Source of the DNA: Ypsolopha sequella
Taxonomy: Eukaryota > Arthropoda > Insecta > Lepidoptera > Ypsolophidae
NCBI GenBank assembly: GCA_934047225.1
Contig: OW203988.1
Location: 1,054,001 to 1,118,000 of the forward strand
Direction: 5' to 3'
Length of the DNA stretch: 64,000 nucleotides
In this document: piece by piece, positions 10,640 to 20,703 of the stretch
Position numbering within the stretch: the stretch's first letter is position 1
Layout: each line of letters begins with the position of its first letter
The notes under the pieces: generated by a model
What the model was told of the DNA's origin: nothing
The model's database searches: none
Seen by the model: the letters and a program-made list of their open reading frames with translations, nothing else
Position numbers and translations under genes: made by a program

Positions 10640-11804
10640 TCAATGTCAAATAAATTGTTTTTCGTACCATTTCAAAGGTTCTGAAAGAAACAAAGTGACG
10701 TCACTTATTTCGCAACTTTATCAAAATATAAAAAATTATGGACTTCATAAAACAGAAATAAGTTTAAATTAAAACAAATAAATATGGTCTAAATTGGTAC
10801 ATGCTCTAATTTAAGGGTCTAAATATGGCATAATAAAAAAAGATTGTTGAATTTGCCTGAATTAGCTCCAAATGGAGAGCCGACCATCCTCCTAAACCCA
10901 GCAAGCGTTTCAACTCCAAATCATCATCATCATCATCATTTATTACTGGTGGAATATATGTTGAAATAGGTAGCATAATATAAAATCAGATAAAATTACT
11001 AAATATATGTATGCCTGGAGATTCATACAAAAAAAATTCAGAAATTCAGTGTGTAACGTCCTTTTCAGTTACGATCAATGTTTTTCAAAAGTTAACAACT
11101 ATCTTGTGCAAATAAAAACTACTAAAATTTTAAAATGCTGTGGGTTTATATCGTATAAACGTTTTTATTTGGACAAGTATCTGTAATTTGACCAAAAAAA
11201 GCCGGAAGCTTTAAAAAGGTAAGGAGAAATAATGTAGAGTCCACAATACGTTATCTACTCTGCTCTCCCTCTGCTATTATATTAGTATCTTTAGTATTGT
11301 GTAACTATTTACATTAAGCTAGTTATTTTGTTAGTACTTTTGTCTCTAGTACTCTACCTGTGTAAACAGGTGTGTGTATTGTTCGTCCGTCATTGGCCCG
11401 TAGCACATATCGGCGACGTACTCCACGGGCACATGTCGCACTCCGCTCCCGCCTCCGTCTCACTAAATTTATAAGTCGCCGGGGAAATTAATATCAGGTG
11501 CACAACTAGCTAGTTGCTTGTGTACTCGCTCACCTTGTGGCCAACGTTCGGTGCTCTGTGAGAGAGCTCACCGAAGGAAAAAACAATACATTTTAACTTC
11601 GAGTACGTATGTCGCAAGTTTTTCTGAAAAAAGCAGATCGTTCCTAGGACCATTACAAAGTTCCGGATAGTTGGAAACTAGTGGAGAATTCCTCAATGAT
11701 CCTAATTGAACTATCCGGACCTTCGCAATCGTTCTAGTATTCTCATGTTGATCCATTTTTTTATAATTATCCTGCAAAATATTATGTTTTTGTAAGAATA
11801 CCTT
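10640..11804. other. Unassigned; (ATC)n microsatellite inside
   Basis: AT-rich sequence with a short (ATC)n tract at about 10921-10940. A more GC-rich patch at 11385-11560 includes TAAATTTATAAGTCGCCGGG. The 79-codon minus frame at 11568-11807 has no recognisable domain. I cannot assign a function. Confidence 0.45.
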
Positions 11805-12055
11805 CATTCAGTACATACCGGGCTTCCTGGAGTCCAGTGCTTGGCTAACAAAGAAAGGACTCAAGGTCAAACTCCAGAGCACAAAACACGTGGACGCTTC
11901 AGGGACACAACTCAGTTATGATATTTTACAATACAGTTTTATCACTGCCTGGCCGATGCAAGCGGCCCATTTACAGGCACAACAAAAATATACAATAGGG
12001 CCATCTAACACGGATAGTAAAAAGTTTGACTTTCTGTAGTCGCCTCAAAATTGTA
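11805..12055 (-). repeat. 3' LTR of BEL/Pao relic, shortened
   Basis: A diverged copy of 13991-14298 in the same orientation. It lacks about 60 bp corresponding to the 14032-14110 region of the other repeat, and the terminal CA reads TG. Many substitutions separate the pair, so the insertion is old. Confidence 0.6.
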
Positions 12056-13053
12056 CGACCCGTTTAGACAGAACGTCTGCTCCGATCAAGACGTCGACCT
12101 TTCCTGGGGTGTAGAACTTGGAGTCAGCCAGGGATAAATTGGAAGTAATGTCCACTATGGCAGAGGACAGTTTCACCTGCGGGTGTCTGCCCATAACTAC
12201 ATGCAAAACAATCACCGAAGCGGTAATCTTCGGCATGGAGGATAAGATGGGGTTGAAGGTCAAGTAAACTTGGCCTACCGGGTTGTTACCTTATTATTTC
12301 CAATTAGTACCCCGTACGGAATCTCCATGGGGCTCCAAAGCAAGCCCCAGCCGCTTCATCAACCAAGACGACACACACTGACTGGAGTTCCTTGGAGGCT
12401 GGCCAGTTCCAAATTGTACACCCAGAGATACTCTGCTTCCAGGAACCTTACTAACCAGGGCACCATTTAGCTGCTCAAACCTCACCTGAACCTCGGTGGG
12501 TAGTCTGGACAGGATAGTAGTATGTGTAAAGGTAGAAAGGACCACTGGTCAACGGAGAGGTCCAACTTCCGGAGGGAATTGGTCACCACTATCATCGGAT
12601 TCAGTAATTCCGTCCTCAGAATGGATGTCCGGGTCACTCTTGGCAAGTATAATAACGTGGCCCTGGCCACATGTATATCCACCAAATGCTGAATATTGTG
12701 ATACCGGGAGAACAACAAAGTTCGGGAACTCTCATAACTCTCGCCGGTAACAGCTAGATGCTTCACCAGATCCCTGGCCTCACTGCAGAGTGCCGACGTC
12801 AAATACGCAACCTTGACACTTGGGGGTAAATCATGCCGGGCGTGCATCAAGCTATTGACCTTCCTGTTCAATCGTGCAGATTCCTATTGAAACTTGAGAG
12901 ATCCAGGTTCAGCAAACGCGTAACAGTTCCAGGACTCAGCTTGCCCGGACGCGACTCCATGGATTTTCCAGACTGCCGTTTCTGGGTAGAGAGTACCTTC
13001 TTGATGATGGAGTCCGGGAGTTCCATAATCTGATAATAATGAGCTTCAAGCAC
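12045..13053 (-). pseudogene. BEL/Pao gag-protease remnant
   Basis: Minus-strand pieces in order. Residues like S-R-P-G-K-L-S-P-G (12868-13053 frame) sit in the linker before the DUF1759-type gag domain. The 12482-12871 frame contains LPPSVKVAYLTSALCSEARD and LVKHLAVTGESYESSRTLL, matching the BEL gag core pattern (L...K...L...L.G.A...I). The 12294-12545 frame has G-A-L-V-S-K-V-P-G-S-R-V-S-L, resembling the protease active-site strand with the catalytic Asp lost. The 12045-12263 frame ends FYTPGKVDVLIGADVLSKR, the conserved end of the BEL aspartic protease. Several frameshifts separate these parts. Confidence 0.75.
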
Positions 13054-13990
13054 CGAGTCACTGATGGTATCAGTGACAACACTTAAATATTGCTGGTACG
13101 CAGCATTTGCTGTCTGTCAGCGGTCCGTCATTTCGTCATAACGCACCCACCGAGTACCTTGTCTATCTGTTCTGTCTATCACTAAATATAATATAACTTT
13201 CAAATTAAGATATAAACATATAATGGCTTTATATGCGAGACAATAAAAACACAAAAATTAATCCCTGTTAATACAGACAGGCAGACTGAATTTTTCTATA
13301 TGTTTATTTTAACTCCAGGTAAACAAACAACCACTAATGTGTTGAACTTATCAGTTTTTTTAATCCAAGCACAGCCAAAGACAGGCTTTTACAAACTTGA
13401 ACTAGTTCAATATGTTACATAGAAGCACTGGCAAAGACGGGGCAAAGTCTTATAACTGTCAAGTGACAAGTATCTTCAGTTACTAACACAACAAACAAAT
13501 TGTACAAGTGTTTTTATAAATATTCCGTTTCAGTGGAATAATATATTTACTTTTGTTACAAAGAGATAGACAACAGTCTAATTAAAATTATTATTATATC
13601 TGTGCAAAACAGCTGTATTCAACTGAGGTTGATAAGAATTTACCTACAAAAGTTTTGGTTACAACAATCAATATTTTATGCAATCTGATCACGATTATTC
13701 AGTTACCGGAACAATATTATTTATTGATGATCAATTAATATTTTCGAGACAATGTGGACCTGATATCCGCTAACTGATAAGCTTTACATGATAATTAATT
13801 ATAGACAACAAATCTTCAAATACACATAAAATCACAAAATTGTTTTGTACCTAACCTCAAAATGGTTGTAACCAATTAAGTACATACATTTATTTAATTA
13901 GCCACAGACATTTTTATTCAACACACAGTACACAATACAGGCCTAAACATCAGACAAATAGAGATTTTTCGTCGCTCCAGCTGCCAAAAA

Positions 13991-14298
13991 TGTTCAGTAC
14001 ATACCGGGCTTCCTAGGGTCCGGTGCGTGGCTAGTAGGTACAAGGAAAGGACTCAATGGGAACAAGGAATATCTGTCTAGCAAGCATCTACGCCATACAC
14101 AAGACGTGGTCACACTCCAGGGTACAACACACGTGGCCGCTTCAGGGATACAACTTGGCGATGATATTTTACAACATGTAGTTTTATAACCGCCTGGCCG
14201 ACGCAAGCGGCCACTTTACAGCCACAATAAAATATACAATAGGGCTATAATTCCCGATTTAGCCAAAAATTTCGACCTTTAATCGCCCCAAAATTGCA
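13991..14298 (-). repeat. 5' LTR of BEL/Pao relic
   Basis: Read on the minus strand it begins TGCAATTTTGGGGCGATTAA and ends GGTATGTACTGAACA, with TG...CA termini and a length of 308 bp. The sequence immediately downstream (13968-13986, TGGCAGCTGGAGCGACGA) begins TGG after a 4-nt spacer, as expected of a primer binding site. I could not name the tRNA. Confidence 0.65.
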
Positions 14299-15890
14299 AG
14301 AAAAAGAAACGGGGAAACGTCATCTGGCACTCACTTGACAGATGCAAGTTGACGGACATGAACAAAGCTGGATTAAGAATGTTTATTTAATGTTTTTAAT
14401 TTACCATTTACTCGTATATTTCACGTGCGTCGTGGCTCAAAATGCTTACTATTACATAACTGGATATATCTTTATTATTAACATGCCAATTATTTTATTA
14501 GATATTTTCTAATTTTATTGATTGTCGTTATGAGAGTTAAAGTCATTAAAGTTTAAGAAAGTAAACATGACGTAGGTGCCCCAAGTTCCGGTAAATGAGA
14601 CGCGAGTCGAGGCTGGACATTAATCTTGTCCGCTCCAACTCCCGCGTGAGATATTCATAAATAACAAAGTGTTTCTTATATAAATAAATTAGTTGGGTCT
14701 TCACCTCTTTTCCGACCATGAAAATATTACCTGAAAAACATCTTTGTTCACAAAACGTATCAAAAGCCCGATGTTTTAGATAAAAGAGTTCAATTTTCCC
14801 TGAGCGTCTTTCATTGTTTATAATAAAGAAAAATCCACTTCATTAAATTCAAGGCTGAGAAGAAAAAAGCTCGGAAAAAAGGAAAATGGAGGCGGTTAAG
14901 TCTCTATTCGCCGGATATTCATACCGCGGTAAACAAGAGCGGCGCGGTAACGGCCCGGTAATATTTTATTACCATATTACTTGAGTCCAGACGGCTTACT
15001 CTACGCACCTTGTTCTCTACACGTTCCCACGAAGCTTCCCCATTCGAGTTACGAACGATACTCCCTGCACTTGCTTTGTTATCTGTAGAAATATCAAAAA
15101 ATCTCGAAGATATTCTATAGTCTGTGGCGAGAAACACGAAGGGTAGGGATACTGTGCGCACAGTGTACCGCGACGTGATCGCTTGAGGGAGAAACTTGAA
15201 AAAAAAAATGTAATTTAATTTATAAGCTGGTTTATTGAGGAGACCGTTGTCATCTTCACGGGGAACTTGAAACAATTTTGCCAGTTACTTTTATTTAGAG
15301 CCAATAAATATTCAGTTAACATTGATATGATAACAAAATTCATTGTCTATAGTGAAAGGTATTCGTAATGCAAGAATTTAAGGTACTATCAAAAAGTATG
15401 GAACACCGGAGCGTGGTCTCGGACTACACTATAATTAGCATTAAGTTCGCTTTTGTACTGATTTATTTTAATGTGCAATAAAGAATTTTATTATTATTAT
15501 TACACTTTATTATTCAAGTAATATTAAATGCATTGCATTATAATACTTTATGTAATTTTGAAGTTTCAATAATATTCTTATTGTCTCAGATATACTGTGA
15601 AGGCTATTTTAATTTAGGAATATAAAATACAAAACAATGATAAGTAGAACATTTCCCCGTATATGCGCAAGCCCACGTTTAGAGCGCACGTTGATTGGCC
15701 GTACATAGCCCTCGGAAAAAAATGTTCACCAATATTTTATAAGAATTAGCAGTGCGAGACGGGGCGAGTGATACCCGAGGTGCGCTCCGACCGCGACGCG
15801 ACAAATGTTATTTCTCAAGTAAATCCAATAAAACTCGTACCTACGCTTTTATGCTGCATCCTCGCGGGATTTACAAGATATAATACCTAT
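14299..15890. other. Unassigned sequence before the 46-bp array
   Basis: AT-rich with small GC-rich patches at 14900-14970 and 15740-15800. The 118-codon minus frame at 14919-15275 and the 67-codon plus frame at 15768-15971 show no domain, and the latter runs into tandem repeat. No gene is supported. Confidence 0.45.
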
Positions 15891-16350
15891 TTACGAGCTT
15901 TAAGACACTGTACGCATCTACTTAATGGGTGGCCATTTACGAGCTATAAGACACTGTACGCATCTACTTAATGGGTGGCCATTTACGAGCTATAAGACAC
16001 TGTACGCATCTACTTAATGGGTGGCCATTTACGAGCTATAAGACACTGTACGCATCTACTTAATGGGTGGCCATTTACGAGCTATAAGACACTGTACGCA
16101 TCTACTTAATGGGTGGCCATTTACGAGCTATAAGACACTGTACGCATCTACTTAATGGGTGGCCATTTACGAGCTATAAGACACTGTACGCATCTACTTA
16201 ATGGGTGGCCATTTACGAGCTATAAGACACTGTACGCATCTACTTAATGGGTGGCCATTTACGAGCTATAAGACACTGTACGCATCTACTTAATGGGTGG
16301 CCATTTACGAGCTATAAGACACTGTACGCATCTACTTAATGGGTGGCCAT
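15891..16350. repeat. 46-bp minisatellite, exactly 10 copies
   Basis: Ten head-to-tail copies of a 46-bp unit (TTACGAGCTATAAGACACTG, then TACGCATCTACTTAATGGGT, then GGCCAT) start at 15891 and every 46 bp to 16305. Copies 2-10 look identical. Copy 1 differs by one base (GAGCTT for GAGCTA). Such homogeneity implies very recent amplification or gene-conversion-like turnover. Confidence 0.97.
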
Positions 16351-16566
16351 TTTTTTTGTATTTATTTTGTTACAAAATTTCACGAATATTTGTAGAGGAA
16401 GTGTTATGCATACAATTACTTAAGTAAGCTTCTTTTGGACAAATATACTAATTAAAAAGAGCAGATTTTACATTTGTAATCTGCCCTTTTTTCTGTCTTT
16501 ATGTATTGTTTGAACGAATTTGGACAAAGATATTTATTTGCTTAAATTATGGTATATATAAGTTGT

Positions 16567-16835
16567 TATACACCGTGTAACAGAAAGGTGTAACCACATT
16601 TGAAGAGCTAATTCAGTCAATGGTATAGAACAACTTTTACTATGGAGCCAACCCTCAAATCTCAAAAAAAAAATCTGCCCTTCCATACATTTTGGCCGAG
16701 CGGCATTGCATTTTCCTATGAAGCGAGTAATTTTTTTTTCGATATACTGGATTTGTTCCGTAGTGAAAGTTGTTCTAAACCATTGACTGAAGAAGCTCTT
16801 CAAATATGGTTACACCTTTCTGTTACACCTTGTAT
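16567..16835. mobile_element. MITE with about 75-bp TIRs
   Basis: The left end TATACACCGTGTAACAGAAA, then GGTGTAACCACATTTGAAGA, is repeated inverted at the right end (reverse complement TATACAAGGTGTAACAGAAA). The terminal repeats cover about 75 bp each, around a roughly 120-bp AT-rich centre. TA at both outer edges fits Tc1/mariner-type insertion. Both strands have short open frames that are mirror images of the TIRs and not genes. Confidence 0.8.
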
Positions 16836-17396
16836 AATAGGCATGCAAAAATTAAAACAGTCTTAATTTAATTTTAAGTCTATGTAATTATATAATTCAT
16901 ATTTTATGTATATTCTATATTTAATTTATCAATCAATATATTTATTGAATAAAATAATACTTAAATAATAATCAAACACTTTTTCATTATTAATTAATTA
17001 TTAATAAATATAAATTAATATTTATATTCTATACAATTATGGAAGCGATTTTTGCATTGTGGCTTGTGAAAGTTTACAGTCAGATCAAAGTTTAAGTTAA
17101 ACAACTTACAAAAATACTTACATATATGCTGAAAACAATACTCCTTTTCTGTGTGCAGTCATGTAAAAGTGTGTACATGTGGAATATTTAAAGGAGACCC
17201 TTATGATAGCATCTCTTATTTCAACCGTTACAGGGACTTTGAAAACATTCCTCCTTATTTATGACCTCATAACTATAGTTTTAGTAATTTGGTGTAAACA
17301 GGCTTACAAAATAACACTTCTGTTTAAAAAAGATACTCCTTAGCTCTCTTTAGTCACTGATAGGTTCAAATCTATCAATAGGAAACTCTATCAGTA
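16836..17396. other. AT-rich stretch, nothing recognised
   Basis: Very AT-rich DNA (16870-17040 is nearly all A and T), then unique sequence up to the 48-bp repeats. No feature is supported. Confidence 0.55.
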
Positions 17397-17549
17397 TAAA
17401 CCTTGTCGAATCCGTTGACTGGTTCTCATCAAACTCTTAACAATCTAAACCGTATCGAATCCGTTGACTGGTTCTTATCAAAGTCTAACAATCTAAACCG
17501 TATCGAATCCGTTGAGTGACTCTCATCAAACTCTAACAATGTAAACCGT
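17397..17549. repeat. 48-bp tandem repeat, left block
   Basis: Three diverged units of 48-49 bp (TAAACCGTATCGAATCCGTT, then GACTGGTTCTCATCAAACTC) start at 17397, 17446 and 17494, with a fourth start at 17542. The same unit resumes at 17947-18040 after about 400 bp of unrelated sequence. Confidence 0.85.
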
Positions 17550-17946
17550 ATTGTTTAGTTTCGTTAGATTCAGAACACACCTTGTTCTATCAAAATGATG
17601 GACAGATGGAATGTGGCAGACTGACTCGATTTTCCGCTCTCTTGTAATTTGGATTTCAATGCGAAAAGGATGACACCCGTGTGTCCGCACCCAGATTGTG
17701 GCCAAACCATAGAGTGGGCTGATTGTCAAGTATTTGTGCCTGGTCAGAATCGCCGTCTGTGAAGGACGGCCAGGTGATTGCGTAAACTCGCAAGGATTTT
17801 GTGCCCGATCGGTGCGACCGCGTGTTGGAATCTGAGTGGATTCTAGCTAATCAGGTAATTCCTTGGATTTCTTATGTCCCCTCCTTGTGCCCGTTTACTG
17901 ACCAGCTATTACATTAGGAAGTCAAAGAAAACTGGTGAGTATATAC
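17550..17946. other. Complex segment interrupting the 48-bp repeats
   Basis: About 400 bp of higher-complexity sequence splits the repeat array. It ends in CTGGTGAGTATA at 17932-17943, which looks like a splice donor, but I could find no acceptor or open frame to make an exon. It is either an insertion or a relic that the repeats have grown around. Confidence 0.4.
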
Positions 17947-18040
17947 ATGTTCGTATCGAACACGTATCGAATTCGTTGACTGGTTCTTATCAAACTCTAA
18001 CAATGTAAACCGTATCGAATCCGCTGACTGGTTATCATTT
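17947..18040. repeat. 48-bp tandem repeat, right block
   Basis: Two further units with GTATCGAATTCGTTGACTGG and GTATCGAATCCGCTGACTGG are clearly related to 17397-17549. Confidence 0.8.
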
Positions 18041-18045
18041 AACAG

Positions 18046-18121
18046 ATTGTATAAAAATTGCATAAAATGTTACATCTGATGTAACAGATGTAACTGATGT
18101 TTTATACAATTTTTATACAAT
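18046..18121. repeat. Hairpin with 22-bp arms
   Basis: ATTGTATAAAAATTG, then CATAAAA, pairs with TTTTATACAATTTTTATACA, then AT, with one mismatch. Inner sequence TGTTACATCTG/CAGATGTAAC extends the stem. It directly abuts the last 48-bp repeat. Confidence 0.75.
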
Positions 18122-18591
18122 AACTTCACAGTGCTTCCGTGTTATGGAGAACTATAATATCAGAACACATAATGTGCTACGTATATGTTGGTTCTACATA
18201 AAAGAGCAAAGAATGCTTATATTGAGTGTCGGAAGCCTGCCGTGTTATTTAACACGAACCGTTTTCGTATTTTACTAACCCTAGGTCAGGTCTGTTTTAT
18301 ATAATCGGAAGAAGTTCAAAAACATCCATTTAAGAAAATTACACGTACTCATATATGACGATAACGATTAAGAAATAATACGAGTAAATACGAGGTTGCT
18401 TTTCACGCTCACTCGCGAATGTAGCACCACGTCAAGTAAAACAACTTTTCCAAAAGCCATTTCAGTAAAAATTAACATAACCCCTACTTAATCAAGTTGG
18501 CACACAAACAGAGAGCAGTTGGGAACTTGAAGCACGTCAAGTTTCTTCATTTTAATTCCCGCGTGTGTTCGAGCCGTTTCTGTGCAGGCAG

Positions 18592-18660
18592 CGCGGCGGG
18601 GCGGTGCGGGCGGGGCGTTGTGGCGGGGCGGTGCGGTGGGGCGGTGCGGTGAGGGGAGAG
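18592..18660 (+). other. G-rich tract, quadruplex candidate
   Basis: Successive GGGGCGGTGCGG and GGGCGGGGCG blocks give many runs of three or four G on the plus strand in an otherwise AT-rich setting. No gene start is visible beside it. Confidence 0.6.
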
Positions 18661-18697
18661 CAAACATTTTGTCTAAACAGACAGCGTTGAGGCACAG

Positions 18698-19730
18698 TAT
18701 ACAGGATGGAAAAAATTTAAGGGCCCTGGAGGGGAATTGCCTTAAATCTTTTAGTTAGCTCATTTTACTGATTTAAAACATTCCTTTATTTTTAAAACTG
18801 CATTCAAAGATATTTTAAAATTTGCTTATCTCAACCGGGATCTGAGACAACTAAAAATTAAAAAAATAAACCATCGCTATGTTATTATACGAATCGGTAG
18901 GATTTTTGTTCAGGATAAAATTTGTCTAATAAACATTTAGTCTTACACTCATCTATTGTACGAGATATCCATGAAATTGAATATTTATTAAAAGTTCTTT
19001 ATTAACAATACCTAGTACTTTTCACTTGTAAAGTAATAATGATACGCCATTATTACAAAATGACAGCACGGAATTAAAGCAAAACAAAACAAAATTTGAA
19101 ATTCGAACGAATACTTTTATCGATTTTAAAAATGTTGAAAGTTATCGTTCGAACTTTAAATTTATTGCTCCGCGTTGCAAAAAAAATACGTTCCATTTTT
19201 AAACTTTTCTTCAGTACGCCTAGTGCAAGAAGGAATTGTGCCGTGCATAGATTTATTATTACCATTTAACGATTTTCTTATTGAAGTTTTCAACAAGGTA
19301 CTTAAGATAAATAAAATTAGCAAGCTAGTACTTCATACGATGTCTTTGGATGTAAGAGAGATAAGAAAATTATTACGTGTCATTTACTTGTTACAAGTGA
19401 ACAGTACTAGGTATTGTTAATAAAGAACTTGTAATAAATATTTAATTTCATGGGTATGGTACAACAGATGAGTGTAAGACCAAATGTTAATGAGACAAAT
19501 TTTATCTTGAACAATAATTCTACCGATTCGTATAATAAAATAGCGAGGGTTTTTTTTTTTTTTTAGTTGGTTCAATTCCTCGGGTGAGACAAGCGAATTT
19601 CAGAATATCTTTAAGTGCAGTTTTGTTTCTTTTAAAAAATAAAGGAATGTTTCCTTTCAGTAAAATGAGCTAAATAAAGGATTTAAGGTAGTTCCCCTCC
19701 AGGGCCCTTGAATTTTTTCCACCCTGTATA
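18698..19730. mobile_element. Foldback element, about 1.03 kb, with about 350-bp arms
   Basis: The left arm (18698 to about 19046, starting TATACAGGATGGAAAAAATT) is the diverged reverse complement of the right arm (about 19375-19730, ending in CCACCCTGTATA). The arms match through AAGGGCCCTGGAGGGGAA, TTAGCTCATTTTACTG and TTATTAACAATACCTAGTAC. The roughly 330-bp centre carries only small open frames (such as 19175-19420) without domains. TA flanks and ACAGG(G/A)TGG termini fit a non-autonomous TA-inserting element. Confidence 0.8.
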
Positions 19731-19972
19731 TATATATATATGTAGTTAAGGTTAACTGTGCAACTGTGTGTCTTTTAACATTTCAAGACACGATGCGATG
19801 TGAAGAACTAACTGATCTATTCTGTAAGTTAAAAGTTAAAACTTATACATTTTTTTTCATCTCTTTCTACTGAAACTTTTATATTCTGAACTTTAAACTT
19901 TCGCGATTTTCACACATTATGAGTAAAGGATAATCGCGTTAAGGGATGTTGTATATTTACGCGAGTAACCCC

Positions 19973-20334
19973 TTGGCCATAGCTTCAGGCTTCGAGAGGC
20001 ACGCCACGCGGTTCTTCTTGCGACGGCGCCGGCGGAGAGAACAAATGTATGAAGTTGTATAGGGCCGGCCACATAGATAATGCCGGCCATGCGAGATGCG
20101 GCTCGTCTTGTCCGGCTTCGAGTGACTTGCGCTCTCTCGACGGCGGTATGCGGGGAGGCGGGGAGCCGCGCCAGTGATCGAGCGCATAGGAAGAACCTAG
20201 TGTCGAGTTCTTTGAGCGAGCGAGCGCGCTATACATCCGATGCGGTGGAAGGCACCGACGGGTGTCGTGGCAGGGCAAAGCCCGTCGCAAAAACCGCCTG
20301 GAAGCGCCGCCAGAAGCCTGAAGCTATGGCCGAC
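19973..20334. mobile_element. GC-rich foldback island, about 360 bp
   Basis: The ends TTGGCCATAGCTTCAGGCTT and AAGCCTGAAGCTATGGCCGA are inverted repeats of about 21 bp with one mismatch. The similarity continues weakly inward (CGCGGTTCTTCTTGCGACGG against CGTCGCAAAAACCGC). The island is far richer in G and C than its surroundings and contains arginine- and serine-rich open frames on both strands that look like by-products of composition. The family is not recognised. Confidence 0.55.
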
Positions 20335-20412
20335 CGGTAAGACCCGAATCTTATACTCAAAATTTTATATTTTGGTTATTAGCAGTTTTTTTTAGTTTCA
20401 GTCATTATTTCT

Positions 20413-20574
20413 GTTATATCTCAGATGGTGTAATTAATTAATACCAATCAAAATCAACTTCAACTTTATAAGAAACAATATTTATTTATTTTACACGTTT
20501 ACATTTCTTTGCAACCACGCCTGACGTAAAAGTGACAGGTCAAAATGACAGGTAAATTAACCTTTGTTATAACA
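20413..20574 (-). repeat. Possible 3' LTR end of the Gypsy element
   Basis: On the minus strand a purine tract AGTGGGGAAGAG (20575-20586) is followed at 20574 by TGTTATAACAAAGGTTAATT, as expected for a polypurine tract and LTR start. A candidate end ATATAACA at 20413 would give a 162-bp LTR with TGTTATA/TATAACA ends. It does not match the candidate 5' LTR at 24814-25018, so either the pairing or the end is wrong. Confidence 0.4.
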
Positions 20575-20703
20575 CTCTTCCCCACTTAATATTAGTTTTT
20601 TTTTTTTTTTTTTTTTTTTACATAACTTTTTTTTTTATTTATATATATTTTTTTTACAACTATTGTTATAAATTACTTAACTAAAATCTAGATTAATAAT
20701 ATC

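Larger units (their letters stand above)
11805..14298 (-). mobile_element. Internally deleted BEL/Pao LTR relic
   Basis: A minus-strand element has related direct repeats at both ends (13991-14298 and 11805-12055), each starting at or near a CAATTTTG.GGCGA block and ending GGTATGTACTGA. Between them lie gag and protease fragments typical of BEL/Pao. All of reverse transcriptase, RNase H and integrase is missing: the protease frame runs directly into the left repeat and stops in its first bases. No clear target-site duplication was seen. Confidence 0.7.

Noticed and set aside
13994..14206. 70-codon minus ORF
   Set aside because: It lies wholly within the 5' LTR of the BEL relic.
19957..20340. 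Arg-rich genes on both strands of the GC-rich island
   Set aside because: Overlapping frames on both strands reflect composition; no homology or start context supports them.
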